Of a stretch of DNA of 64,000 nucleotides, positions 25,612-34,146 are shown one piece after another. The stretch lies in assembly GCF_009192745.1 (NCBI RefSeq), contig NZ_VTFV01000003.1, positions 372,001-436,000 of the forward strand, in the 5' to 3' direction. The translations under genes were made by a program, and so were the position numbers. Source of the stretch: Arthrobacter citreus. Its GTDB lineage: Bacteria > Actinomycetota > Actinomycetes > Actinomycetales > Micrococcaceae. The notes beneath the pieces were generated by a model. It saw only the letters and a program-made list of their open reading frames with translations. It did not search any database and was not told the DNA's origin. Each line of letters opens with the position of its first letter. Position 1 is the stretch's first letter.

Positions 25612-26913
25612 TTAGTAGCCGCGCAGCAGGCGGCCCAGGACGCGTGTCCCGAACTTCAGGGACTCCACCGGAACGCGCTCGTCCACTCCGTGGAACATGC
25701 CCGTGAAGTCAAGGTCTTCGGGCAGCCGCAGTGGTGCGAAGCCGTAGCCTGTGATCCCCAGGCGGGACAGCGACTTGTTGTCAGTGCCGCCGGAGAGGGT
25801 GTACGGGAGCACCGGTGCGCCGGGGTCCTCAGCCTGGAGGGCAGCCACCATCGAGTCGACGAGATTTCCGGTGAACGGAACCTCAAGCGACACGTCCTTG
25901 TGTTCGTAGCTGACATCGATGCCTTCTCCAGCCAGCGACTTCACTATTTCCAGCAGCTGTTCTTCCTGGCCGGGCAGGGTACGGGCGTCGATGAAGGCTT
26001 CGGCCGTGCCGGGGATGACGTTGTGCTTGTACCCGGCCTCCAGGAGGGTTGGATTCGCGGTGTTCTGCAGGGTAGCGCCGACAAAGCGTGCCACCGTTCC
26101 CAGTTCGGCCAGAAGCTTCTCCGGGTTCTCCGGGTCGAACTCGACGCCGGTGAGCTCCGTAACCCCGTCCAGGAACGCACGGGTCGTGTCCGTGAGTTCG
26201 ATGGGCCATTCGTAGGATCCGATGCGCGAGACGGCGCCGGCCAAGCGGGTAACCGCGTTGTCCGTGTTGATCTGCGAGCCATGGCCGGCCCTGCCGTGGG
26301 CCTTGAGGCGCAGCCAGGAGATGCCCTTTTCCGCTGTCTGCAGGAGGTAGGTCCGGCGTCCGCCGATGGTGGCGGAGAACCCGCCCACCTCGGAGATGGC
26401 TTCGCGGGCACCCTCGAACAGTTCAGGCCGGTTCTCCACGGCCCACCCGGCTCCGTAAGTGCCGCCTGCTTCTTCATCGGCGAAGAACGCAAAGATGATG
26501 TCCCGGCGGGGACGGGTGCCGGTGCGGGCCATCTCCCTCATGACCGCCAGGATCATGGCGTCCATGTCCTTCATGTCCACGGCGCCGCGGCCCCAGATCA
26601 GCCCGTCCAGTTCCTCGCCGCTGAACGGGTCCACACTCCAGTCCTGCTTCTGGGCGGGTACTACGTCCAGGTGCCCGTGGACCACCAGGGCAGGCAGGGA
26701 AGAGTCCGTGCCCGCCATTCGCGTGACCACCGAGGCACGGCCGGGGGCGGATTCGAAAACATCAGCCTCGAGGCCTGCCTCTTCGATGAGGGCGGCAACA
26801 TACTCCGCCGCCTCCCGCTCCCCCGGTCCGGACCCGTCGCCGTAGTTGGAGGTGTCGATGCGGATCAGGTCCCGGCAGATGCGGGCGACTTCGTCTTCGG
26901 CACGGATGCTCAT
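25612..26913 (-). CDS. M20/M25/M40 family zinc peptidase
   Basis: 433 residues from the ATG at 26913, which has GGAGAG upstream; the open frame extends 65 codons further but that part overlaps only promoter sequence. Two-zinc motifs are clear: VVHGHLDVVP (metal His and Asp), GRGAVDMKD (bridging Asp), DEEAGG (general-base Glu) and a later His in the C-terminal VDERVP region. The dimerisation domain is the middle third. Relatives are dipeptidases or acyl-amino-acid hydrolases; the substrate is not predictable. Confidence 0.92.
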   Translation of the reverse strand: MSIRAEDEVARICRDLIRIDTSNYGDGSGPGEREAAEYVAALIEEAGLEADVFESAPGRASVVTRMAGTDSSLPALVVHGHLDVVPAQKQDWSVDPFSGEELDGLIWGRGAVDMKDMDAMILAVMREMARTGTRPRRDIIFAFFADEEAGGTYGAGWAVENRPELFEGAREAISEVGGFSATIGGRRTYLLQTAEKGISWLRLKAHGRAGHGSQINTDNAVTRLAGAVSRIGSYEWPIELTDTTRAFLDGVTELTGVEFDPENPEKLLAELGTVARFVGATLQNTANPTLLEAGYKHNVIPGTAEAFIDARTLPGQEEQLLEIVKSLAGEGIDVSYEHKDVSLEVPFTGNLVDSMVAALQAEDPGAPVLPYTLSGGTDNKSLSRLGITGYGFAPLRLPEDLDFTGMFHGVDERVPVESLKFGTRVLGRLLRGY

Positions 26914-27050
26914 GGGGCTCTCTCCTTGCTGGGCAGCTTTACGGCCCAGCCTAGCCACCCGTGGCTGTTTCGGCGGAGGTTTGTTCCGGTCCATGTCCCG
27001 TAACAGTGGGCACCGGAATCCCCGATTCGTTGTTCTCGCAGAAACCGTGT

Positions 27051-27056
27051 TAGAGT
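27051..27056 (+). promoter_or_regulatory. -10 candidate for tRNA-Leu
   Basis: TAGAGT lies about 57 bases upstream of the mature tRNA. TTGTTC at 27030-27035 is a possible -35 but is only 15 bases away, so the pair is weak. Confidence 0.35.
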
Positions 27057-27112
27057 TTTTCCCGTTGCAAACGAAGAAACGGAATAAAAAACGCTCTTCG
27101 GAAGACACCTAA

Positions 27113-27196
27113 GCGCGGGTGGCGGAATGGCAGACGCGCTAGCTTGAGGTGCTAGTCCTCTTATTGAGGGTGGGGGTTCAAGTCCCCCTCCGCGCA
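27113..27196 (+). tRNA. tRNA-Leu (anticodon GAG)
   Basis: 84 bases forming a full class II cloverleaf. The acceptor strand GCGCGGG pairs with TCCGCGC, ending in discriminator A73. The anticodon arm is CTAGC-TTGAGGT-GCTAG, so the anticodon is GAG and reads CUC/CUU. A long variable arm (TCCTCTTATTGAGGG region) and GGGGG-TTCAAGT-CCCCC T arm are both present. The 3' CCA is not encoded. A terminator follows 24 bases later. Confidence 0.97.
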
Positions 27197-27220
27197 CAAC
27201 TGATGATCCTCTCATCAACG

Positions 27221-27255
27221 AACACCCCGGTCCCTGGACCGGGGTGTTTTGTTTT
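27221..27255 (+). terminator. Intrinsic terminator after tRNA-Leu
   Basis: A perfect 12-bp stem (27221-27232 with 27237-27248), loop CCTG, and a TTGTTTT tail. It is the clearest classical rho-independent terminator in the window. Confidence 0.9.
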
Positions 27256-27330
27256 GCCCGGAACACCCCGGTGTGTACCTCATCACACTCTGCGGGCCAG
27301 GCAGACGCTGTGGCACGGGAACCGGCTTGG

Positions 27331-27336
27331 TACCCT
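27331..27336 (+). promoter_or_regulatory. -10 box before the CNNM/CorC gene
   Basis: TACCCT, six-base spacer, ATG at 27343; no ribosome site. Probable leaderless start. Confidence 0.45.
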
Positions 27337-27342
27337 CGCTCT

Positions 27343-28641
27343 ATGGACGGCAGCGGCTTCCTAAACGTGATCCTGGTCCTGTTCTTTGTGCTCCTGGGCG
27401 GGTTGTTTGCCGGGGCGGAAATGGCTTTGGTGTCGCTACGCGAGGGACAGATCCTCCGTCTGGAAGGATCCGGACGGAGGGGCGCGAAAATTGCCGCCCT
27501 GGCTCGCAACCCCAACCTGTTCCTCTCCGCCATCCAGATCGGCGTTACCCTCTCCGGGTTCTTCTCTGCGGCATACGGCGCGTCTGCCCTGGCGCCGGCT
27601 GTCTCCCCCGTGCTGGAAAGCTGGGGACTGAACGCCGCGGCTGCCCGGACCACGGCCTTCATTGCCATGACCCTGGTGGTGGCTTATCTGTCACTCGTGT
27701 TCTCCGAGCTGGTGCCCAAACGCCTTGCCATGCAGAACGCAGAGGGGTTTGTCCGTGCGCTGGCGCCTCCCCTGTCGGTGTTTGCCACGGTGATGCGTCC
27801 GGTCATCAAGCTGCTTTCCGTCTCGACCAACGGCGTGGTGCGTGCCCTGGGCGGTGACCCGAACCTCAAGAATGTGCCCATCTCCCAGCAGGAGCTCCTG
27901 GAGATGGTAAAGGCCAGCCCGGTACTGGCAGATGAGAGCCGCAGCATCCTGGCTGACGTCTTTGGCGCCGGACAGCGGCTGCTGCAGGAAGTGATGCGGC
28001 CCCGGCCCCAGGTCCAGTTCCTGCACGCAGGCTTGACTGTGGCCGAGGCGCGGGAAGCCGTCCACAGGCTGCCATACTCGCGCTACCCCGTGATCGCGGA
28101 CTCCCCGGACGATGTCCTGGGGTTCGTCCACGTCAGGGACCTGCTTGGCCAGGATCCCGGGACCGCTGAGCAGACCCGGCTCAGCGGGATCCTGCGGCCC
28201 ATCCTCTTCCTCCCCGGTACGGCCACGGTGCTGCCCACGCTGTCCCGGATGCGCAGGGAGAACAGCCACATTGCCGTCGTCGCTGACGAATACGGCGGTA
28301 CCGACGGCATCGTCACCCTTGAGGACCTGGTGGAGGAACTGGTCGGGGAAATCTACGACGAATATGACACCGGGAAAGACCCGGAGGACCAGCTCCTGGC
28401 CATGGAGGGTGAACTGGTTGTCGACGGCGGACTGATCCTGCAGGAATTCAACCGGCTCACCGGGATCCAGCTGCCGGAAGGACAGTACGAGACCGTGGCA
28501 GGCTACATCCTCGACCGCCTGGGCCGGATGGCGGCGCCGTCGGATACCGTGGCGGCTCCCGGCGGCAGGCTCCGGGTACTGGACGTTGAACACCACCGCA
28601 TTCGTTCGGTTCGGGTAATTCCCGACGCCGTACCGGGCTAG
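27343..28641 (+). CDS. CNNM/CorC-type membrane transporter (hemolysin-C family)
   Basis: 432 residues from the ATG at 27343. The N-terminal CNNM (DUF21) domain of three to four spans (about 5-190; AGAEMALVSLREGQI, LVFSELVPKRLAMQNAE) is followed by a CBS pair (about 210-335) and a C-terminal CorC_HlyC domain (VVDGGLILQEFNRLTG). Homologues export magnesium or link to divalent-ion resistance. The upstream in-frame 33 codons lie over terminator and spacer DNA and are not likely translated. It follows tRNA-Leu and is read in the same direction. Confidence 0.92.
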   Translation: MDGSGFLNVILVLFFVLLGGLFAGAEMALVSLREGQILRLEGSGRRGAKIAALARNPNLFLSAIQIGVTLSGFFSAAYGASALAPAVSPVLESWGLNAAAARTTAFIAMTLVVAYLSLVFSELVPKRLAMQNAEGFVRALAPPLSVFATVMRPVIKLLSVSTNGVVRALGGDPNLKNVPISQQELLEMVKASPVLADESRSILADVFGAGQRLLQEVMRPRPQVQFLHAGLTVAEAREAVHRLPYSRYPVIADSPDDVLGFVHVRDLLGQDPGTAEQTRLSGILRPILFLPGTATVLPTLSRMRRENSHIAVVADEYGGTDGIVTLEDLVEELVGEIYDEYDTGKDPEDQLLAMEGELVVDGGLILQEFNRLTGIQLPEGQYETVAGYILDRLGRMAAPSDTVAAPGGRLRVLDVEHHRIRSVRVIPDAVPG

Positions 28642-28696
28642 GTTTCCAACGGTTCCGCGCCGGGATCCACGGCGATTCCGGCCGCAGGGAGGGGAA

Positions 28697-30226
28697 ATGC
28701 GCCCGGCGCATTGCAGGGCGGCAGCGGACACGCGCAGAATACCGGGCATGAGTGCACCCGGCGGAGGCGAGGAAACGGCTACCAGCGGCGTGCCGCAGTC
28801 CGGCAGCGGGCCGCAGCTCAAACGCGTGATGGGCACCAAGCTCCTGCTGCTGTTCATAGTCGGTGACATCCTTGGCACCGGCGTCTATGCACTGACGGGG
28901 CGGATTGCCGGAGAGATTGGCGGAGCCGCCTGGGCGCCCATCCTCATCGCCTTCGCGGTAGCCACCATCACCGCTCTGTCCTACCTAGAACTCGTCACCA
29001 AATACCCGCAGGCAGCCGGTGCAGCGCTCTATACGCACAAAGCCTTCGGCGTACACTTCGTGACCTTCCTGGTTACCTTCGCGGTTCTGTGCTCCGGCAT
29101 CACCTCGGCCTCCACTGCGGCCAAGTTCCTGGCGGAGAACTTCCTGGTCGGTTTCGGACTCGGCTGGGGCCAATTCGGCGTCACGGCCATCGCCGTCGGG
29201 TTTATGGTCCTCCTGGCGCTGATCAACCTGCGCGGGGTAGGCGAAAGCATCAAGTTCAACGTCTTCCTGACAATCGTTGAGCTGACCGGCCTGCTGATTG
29301 TCATTGGAATCGGCTTTTGGGCCATGGGACAGGGCAACGTCGACTTTTCCCGCACAGTGGTCTTTGAAACCGAAAGCGGCAAGTCCATCTTCCTGGCCCT
29401 GACGGCGGCCACTTCCCTAGCCTTCTTCTCCATGGTCGGATTCGAAGACAGCGTCAACATGGCGGAGGAAACGCGGGATCCGGCACGCATTTTCCCCAAA
29501 GTGATGCTCACGGGCCTGGGCATCACGGTGTTCATCTACCTGCTGGTCTCCGTGGCAGCCGTGGCGGTTGTCCCCGTGGGCCAGCTGTCTGAGAGCCAGA
29601 CCCCGCTGCTCGAGGTGGTGCAGGCGGGTGCCCCTGACTTCCCCATCGACGTCTTCTATCCGTTCCTGTCGATCTTCGCGGTCGCGAACACCGCGCTGAT
29701 CAACATGCTGATGGCGAGCCGCCTTCTCTACGGCATGTCCAAGCAGGAGGTCCTGCCGCGTCCCCTTGCGCTTGTCCTGCCCGGGCGCCGGACGCCGTGG
29801 GCCTCGATCGTGTTCACCACGCTTATTGCAATCGGCGTGATCATCCTGGTTACCAACGCCATGGGCGCTGATACCGTTTCAGCCCTGGGCGGCACCACGG
29901 CACTGTTGCTGCTGTGTGTCTTCACCGTGGTAAACATCGCCTGCCTGGTGCTGCGAAAGTCCCCGCCGGACCCGGTGGAAGGTGAAAGCGTCCCGGACGG
30001 CGGCGCCGAGAGGAAAACCTTCCGCTCCCCCGGCATCATGCCCTGGATCGGCGCGCTGAGCTGTGCTTTCCTGGTTGGTCCGTGGGCCCAGGACCCCATC
30101 GAATATTCAATCGCCGGTATCCTGCTGGCTATTGGCGTGGTGCTCTGGTTCTTCACCTGGCTCTGGAACCGCGGAGTCAAGGCCAAGCGCACCCGCTTCA
30201 CAGATCCGGAGGAACTCCATGGCTAG
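28697..30226 (+). CDS. APC-superfamily amino-acid permease
   Basis: 509 residues with about 12 membrane spans. The first span has GDILGTGVYALTGRIAGEIG, the glycine-rich motif of amino-acid/polyamine/organocation carriers; a later FFSMVGFEDSVNMAEET matches the conserved helix 6 region. The transported compound is unknown. ATG at 28697 has a strong GGGAGGGG site; a second ATG at 28748 is possible and removes 17 weakly conserved residues. The stop overlaps the start of the universal stress protein gene by eight bases. Confidence 0.9.
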   Translation: MRPAHCRAAADTRRIPGMSAPGGGEETATSGVPQSGSGPQLKRVMGTKLLLLFIVGDILGTGVYALTGRIAGEIGGAAWAPILIAFAVATITALSYLELVTKYPQAAGAALYTHKAFGVHFVTFLVTFAVLCSGITSASTAAKFLAENFLVGFGLGWGQFGVTAIAVGFMVLLALINLRGVGESIKFNVFLTIVELTGLLIVIGIGFWAMGQGNVDFSRTVVFETESGKSIFLALTAATSLAFFSMVGFEDSVNMAEETRDPARIFPKVMLTGLGITVFIYLLVSVAAVAVVPVGQLSESQTPLLEVVQAGAPDFPIDVFYPFLSIFAVANTALINMLMASRLLYGMSKQEVLPRPLALVLPGRRTPWASIVFTTLIAIGVIILVTNAMGADTVSALGGTTALLLLCVFTVVNIACLVLRKSPPDPVEGESVPDGGAERKTFRSPGIMPWIGALSCAFLVGPWAQDPIEYSIAGILLAIGVVLWFFTWLWNRGVKAKRTRFTDPEELHG

Positions 30227-30629
30227 CGTGATTGTCGGCTACGTCCCTGCGCCGGAGGGCGCCGCTGCCCTGAGCCATGCCCGCCGCGAGGCAGCCCTGT
30301 TCAAGGACAGGCTGGTGATCGTCAACGTCCGCACAACCGGCCGCGGACTGGGCCATGGACACAGCCATGGTGAAGACGCCTCCGACGAGCTGGACAGTAT
30401 TGCCGCAGAGCTCGAAGCCGCGGGCTCGGACTTTATGCTCATCCACCCGGAGGGCGACTATGATCCGGCGGATGAGATCCTCGCCGCGGCCGCGGTGAAC
30501 GACGGCAGGCTGATCGTGGTGGGCCTGCGCCACCGCACCCCGGTGGGAAAGCTCATCCTGGGCAGCACGGCCCAGCGCGTGCTGCTCGAAGCGCCCTGCC
30601 CGGTTCTCTGCGTCAAGGCCGGACAGTAG
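30219..30629 (+). CDS. Universal stress protein (UspA family)
   Basis: 136 residues from the ATG at 30219, with GGAGGAA upstream inside the permease gene. The fold is clear from SVIVGYVPAPEG at the start to GRLIVVGLRHRTPVGKLILGSTAQRVL, whose G-x2-R/H-x9-G(S/T) pattern is the ATP-binding signature. A His-rich insert GHGHSHGED lies at about residues 46-54 and could bind metal. Translational coupling to the permease suggests it modulates transport. Its 3' end overlaps the convergent kynureninase gene by 17 bases. Confidence 0.92.
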   Translation: MASVIVGYVPAPEGAAALSHARREAALFKDRLVIVNVRTTGRGLGHGHSHGEDASDELDSIAAELEAAGSDFMLIHPEGDYDPADEILAAAAVNDGRLIVVGLRHRTPVGKLILGSTAQRVLLEAPCPVLCVKAGQ

Positions 30630-31863
30630 CACCCAGACCGGCAGCGACCGCCTCGATCCCGGCCCAGGTTTCCGCAAAGGACGTGGAAAGCGGGGAGAGG
30701 CCCAGCCGAATGCCGTTCGGATTGCGGTAATCGGGAATCACGCCCTGCTCCCACAGCCGGGCGGTGACGTCCCTGGACCCAGGATGGTCGATGGTGATGT
30801 GGCTGCCGCGCTGCAGCGGGTCGCGGGGCGACGCGAGTACGGCGCCCAGCGGGGCAAGGACTTCATCGAATGCCTCGACGGCGAAAGACGTCAGCTGCAT
30901 CGACTTCTCCCGAACTGCGTCCATGCCGGCCTCGGAGATAAGGGTAATCATGTCCTGCATGGCCAGCATCCCCAGGATGGGCGGCGTTCCGGAAACCACC
31001 CGCTGGATGCCGGCAGCCGGAACGTAGTCCCGGCCCATGCCGAAGGGATCCCCCGCCCCCAGCCAGCCCCGGATTGGCTGCTCGAAATTTGCCTGGTGCC
31101 GTGCGGCAACGTAGGCCCACGCCGGAGCGCCCGGGCCGCCGTTCAGGTACTTGTAGCTGCAGCCGGCGGCGTAATCCACCTTCCAGGCGTCAAGTTCGGC
31201 GGGCACGGAACCTGCGGAGTGGCAGAGATCCCACAGGACCCGCCCGCCGGCGCTGTGGACCAGTTCCGTGATTGCCGGGACGTCCGCCACGAAACCGGAA
31301 CGGTAGGCAACGTGGCTCAGCACCACGAGCGCGGTCTGCGGGCCGACGGCGGCGGCTACCGCTTCGGGGCGGACACCGCCGTCGTACTCGGCATCAACCC
31401 AGCGCAAGGTGAGGCCGCACTCCGCGGCGATGCCCTCCATGACGTAGCGGTCGGTGGGAAAATTGTCCCGGTCCAGGACAATCTCGTTCCGCTTCCCGCC
31501 GTCGGAGACTGCTGTCACTGCGGCACGGGCAAGCTTGTAGAGCAGGACCGTGGTGGAATCGGCGACGACGCACTGGCCAGGTGCTGCGCCCAGCACATGC
31601 TCGCCCAGCTGGTCGCCGATGTGCCGCGGCAGTGCGAGCCAGCCCTCGTCCCAACCCCGGATCAGCCGGCCGCCCCACTGGCTGCGTACAAAGTCGCCCA
31701 GGGTCTCCAGCGTGGCGGCCAGCGGCCGGCCCAGCGAATTGCCGTCCAGATAGGCAGGCACGGCGGCATCGTCATGGCCCAGGAATTTCGTGCGCATGCC
31801 GCCGAGCGGATCGGCGGAGTCCAGTTCCCGGGCACGTTCGGACAGGCGTGACGTTGTTCTCAT
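30613..31863 (-). CDS. kynU: Kynureninase
   Basis: 416 residues. PLP enzyme that cleaves kynurenine to anthranilate and alanine. YLDGNSLGRP near the N-terminus, LSHVAYRSG and WDLCHSAGSVP in the large domain, and CSYKYLNGGPG with the PLP lysine are all present. ATG at 31863 follows TAAAGT by seven bases; no ribosome site is seen. No tryptophan dioxygenase or kynurenine formamidase lies in the window. It could serve tryptophan catabolism or anthranilate supply. Confidence 0.92.
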   Translation of the reverse strand: MRTTSRLSERARELDSADPLGGMRTKFLGHDDAAVPAYLDGNSLGRPLAATLETLGDFVRSQWGGRLIRGWDEGWLALPRHIGDQLGEHVLGAAPGQCVVADSTTVLLYKLARAAVTAVSDGGKRNEIVLDRDNFPTDRYVMEGIAAECGLTLRWVDAEYDGGVRPEAVAAAVGPQTALVVLSHVAYRSGFVADVPAITELVHSAGGRVLWDLCHSAGSVPAELDAWKVDYAAGCSYKYLNGGPGAPAWAYVAARHQANFEQPIRGWLGAGDPFGMGRDYVPAAGIQRVVSGTPPILGMLAMQDMITLISEAGMDAVREKSMQLTSFAVEAFDEVLAPLGAVLASPRDPLQRGSHITIDHPGSRDVTARLWEQGVIPDYRNPNGIRLGLSPLSTSFAETWAGIEAVAAGLGATVRP

Positions 31864-31870
31864 GGCGGGA

Positions 31871-31876
31871 ACTTTA
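31871..31876 (-). promoter_or_regulatory. -10 box of a probable leaderless kynU transcript
   Basis: Minus-strand TAAAGT, seven-base spacer, ATG at 31863. It would give kynU its own transcript although the maoC gene ends only 23 bases upstream. Confidence 0.5.
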
Positions 31877-31886
31877 GCAGCCGCTC

Positions 31887-32807
31887 CTAGTCCTGGGGGG
31901 CTTGGTTCCCGTCGCCGAGCGGACGTGCCCAGCCATGGAAATGCCGGCGCCGGCTGCGCTGGTTCCACCCGGTGAAGGAGGTTGCGCCGCGCTCCCCCGG
32001 GCTGCCCGACTCGGAAATCCGGACACTGACGGTGGCGGGGAGGAACACCGGTGACTCGAACTCGATGTTCCACTCGAACGGCTCCTGCATGGCCGGTCCT
32101 GTTTCACCCACCACCCGGGATGCCATGTACATGCCGTGCGCGATCGACCGCTTGAGGCCCAGCGCCTTGGCCGAAAGCGCACTGAGGTGGATCGGGTTGA
32201 AGTCGCCCGAGACCCGGGCGTAGTTCCGTCCCGCATCCGGGCCCAGGCGCCACTGCGCGGTGGGCAGCGGCGGCACGAACTCGGGCCTGGATCCGGCCGA
32301 GGCGGGCCGGTCGAACCGGGGCAGGAAGACACCCTTGGCCAGGTAGACCGAACGACCGGTCCACACCAGCTCGCCGGACGAGCGGACCTCGGCGACAAGC
32401 TCTACCTGGGTACCCGCGCGGTGACCCGCCAGGTTCTCCGCCCAGGCCGTCACTGTGAGCGGCTCGGCGTAGTGGATTGGGCGCAGGTGGGTGACCTCGT
32501 TGCGGAGGTGCACCAGGCCCAGGAGCGGAAGCGGAAAGTCCTCCCGTGCCATGACGCTCATGGCAACGGGGAACGCAAAGGTGTGCACGTAACCCGAGGG
32601 CAGCGTGTCCTGGGCGCTGTGCAGGACGAGCCGCTGGAAATTGGTGAGGTTTTCCAAATCAACCCGGGCGTGCTGCACGGTGTGCCGGGCCGCAGGAAGG
32701 TCCTTCGGAGCCGACGACGAGGACAGGCGGCTGCGGGCGGCATTGGAAGCAGCGGTGAGGTACAGGCGGCCGAGCGCCGGGATGGCTTCGAGTTCCTGGA
32801 CGCTCAT
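31887..32807 (-). CDS. MaoC-like (R)-specific enoyl-CoA hydratase
   Basis: 306 residues. The C-terminal half is a hot-dog hydratase with YARVSGDFNPIHLSALSAKALG, whose Asp and His are the catalytic pair of (R)-hydratases, and RSIAHGMYMASRV. The N-terminal half is a second, degenerate hot-dog. The architecture matches mycobacterial HtdX/HtdY. ATGA overlap with the reductase gene upstream shows coupling. It should hydrate enoyl-CoA to (R)-3-hydroxyacyl-CoA, the substrate of the adjacent reductase. Confidence 0.88.
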   Translation of the reverse strand: MSVQELEAIPALGRLYLTAASNAARSRLSSSSAPKDLPAARHTVQHARVDLENLTNFQRLVLHSAQDTLPSGYVHTFAFPVAMSVMAREDFPLPLLGLVHLRNEVTHLRPIHYAEPLTVTAWAENLAGHRAGTQVELVAEVRSSGELVWTGRSVYLAKGVFLPRFDRPASAGSRPEFVPPLPTAQWRLGPDAGRNYARVSGDFNPIHLSALSAKALGLKRSIAHGMYMASRVVGETGPAMQEPFEWNIEFESPVFLPATVSVRISESGSPGERGATSFTGWNQRSRRRHFHGWARPLGDGNQAPQD

Positions 32808-34144
32808 GCCCCCACCATATTCTGTCCACAGACCCGCAGCACCTGTCCGTTGACACCGGCGGCGGCGTCGGAGGCCAGGAAAGCGATCGCCTCAGCGACA
32901 TCCACCGGCTTTCCTCCCTGCTGCAGGCTGGAGAGCCGCCGGGCCACCTGACGGGTCAGCGCCGGCATCCGGGCCGTCATGTCGGTTTCGATGAACCCCG
33001 GGGCGACGGCGTTGATGGACCCGCCGCGCGGCGCGAGCAGCGGGGCGGTTGCGCGGACCATACCGATAATGCCGGCCTTGGACGCGGCATAGTTGGTCTG
33101 CCCGCGGTTCCCGGCGATGCCGCTGGTGGAAGCCAGGGAGACGATCCGCCCGTCGGGGCTGAAGGTCCCGGACTCCAGGAAACGGGTGTTCATCCGCAGC
33201 TGCGAGGCAACATTCACCGCAATGACGGAGTCCCAGCGTGCCGCATCCATGTTGGCCAGCAGCTTGTCCCGGGTGATCCCGGCGTTGTGGATGACGATGT
33301 CCAGCTTGCCGTAGCGTTCGGCGGCGTGGGCCAGGATCTTGTCCGCGGCGTCTTCCCGGGTGATGTCTACCTGCAGCGCGGTGCCGTGGATTTCATTCGC
33401 GACGGCGGCAAGCTGCTCGCCGGCGGCCGGGACGTCCACCACAATGACGTTGGCGCCCTCGCGGTGCAGCACACGGGCAATCGAGGCTCCGATGCCGCGT
33501 GCGGCGCCGGTGACGACGGCTGTCTTGCCCGCCAGTGATGCATTCCAGTCCTCCGGCAGTTCACCGGCAGCCGAGCCCACGGTGATGAACTGGCCGCTGA
33601 CGTAGGCGCTGCGTCCGGAGAGCAGGAAATGCAGCGCCGCGGCAACGGACGGTGCCGCGGCATCCGTTCCGTTGGCCAGCACGATCCCGTTGGCGGTCGC
33701 GCCGCCGCGCAGTTCGTGGGCAAGGGAACGAAGCGTGCCGTCCACGCCCTGCCGGGCAGCTGCCGCCGCGGGATCCTGTGCCTCGGACGCTGGCCGGGAC
33801 ACGGTAATGACCCGTCCGCCCGGAGCAAGGTCACGCAGGCTGGCACCGGCGTCGAGGCTGACTGCGCCCAGGTCTTCGGGACTTGCGGCTTCGTCGAGCA
33901 CCATCAGGATGGCGCCCAGCTTCTCCTTGGGCGTCGCATGCCGCCGGACGTCCTGCTGCCAGGAAAGCAGCAGCGAAGCCAGCGTGTCCGCGCTTTCGCC
34001 CTTGCCCAGGACCAGGACCGGGCCCGGGATGAGCGGCTTGGCCGGATCAAAGCGGCGCAGCACCGAAGGGCGGGGCAGGCCAAGCTTCTTGGCAATTTCC
34101 TTCGTGATGCCCGAGTTGACGAGCGTGAGGTAGGTATCCGTCAT
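32804..34144 (-). CDS. fabG4: FabG4-type 3-oxoacyl-CoA/ACP reductase
   Basis: 446 residues, about 200 longer than ordinary FabG. The N-terminal 200 residues form a flavodoxin-like, non-catalytic Rossmann domain as in FabG4 of M. tuberculosis (Rv0242c); the C-terminal domain is a full ketoreductase with TGAARGIG (NAD(P) motif), NAGITRD, SLASTSG and the YAASK catalytic Tyr/Lys. It interconverts 3-oxoacyl and (R)-3-hydroxyacyl thioesters with NADH. It lies two bases after the thiolase stop and overlaps maoC, in a tight three-gene operon. Confidence 0.92.
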   Translation of the reverse strand: MTDTYLTLVNSGITKEIAKKLGLPRPSVLRRFDPAKPLIPGPVLVLGKGESADTLASLLLSWQQDVRRHATPKEKLGAILMVLDEAASPEDLGAVSLDAGASLRDLAPGGRVITVSRPASEAQDPAAAAARQGVDGTLRSLAHELRGGATANGIVLANGTDAAAPSVAAALHFLLSGRSAYVSGQFITVGSAAGELPEDWNASLAGKTAVVTGAARGIGASIARVLHREGANVIVVDVPAAGEQLAAVANEIHGTALQVDITREDAADKILAHAAERYGKLDIVIHNAGITRDKLLANMDAARWDSVIAVNVASQLRMNTRFLESGTFSPDGRIVSLASTSGIAGNRGQTNYAASKAGIIGMVRATAPLLAPRGGSINAVAPGFIETDMTARMPALTRQVARRLSSLQQGGKPVDVAEAIAFLASDAAAGVNGQVLRVCGQNMVGA

Positions 34145-34146
34145 GG

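Noticed and set aside
26910-27668. 252-codon minus-strand frame across tRNA-Leu
   Set aside because: It runs through the tRNA and terminator and into the CNNM gene on the opposite strand; not a plausible gene.
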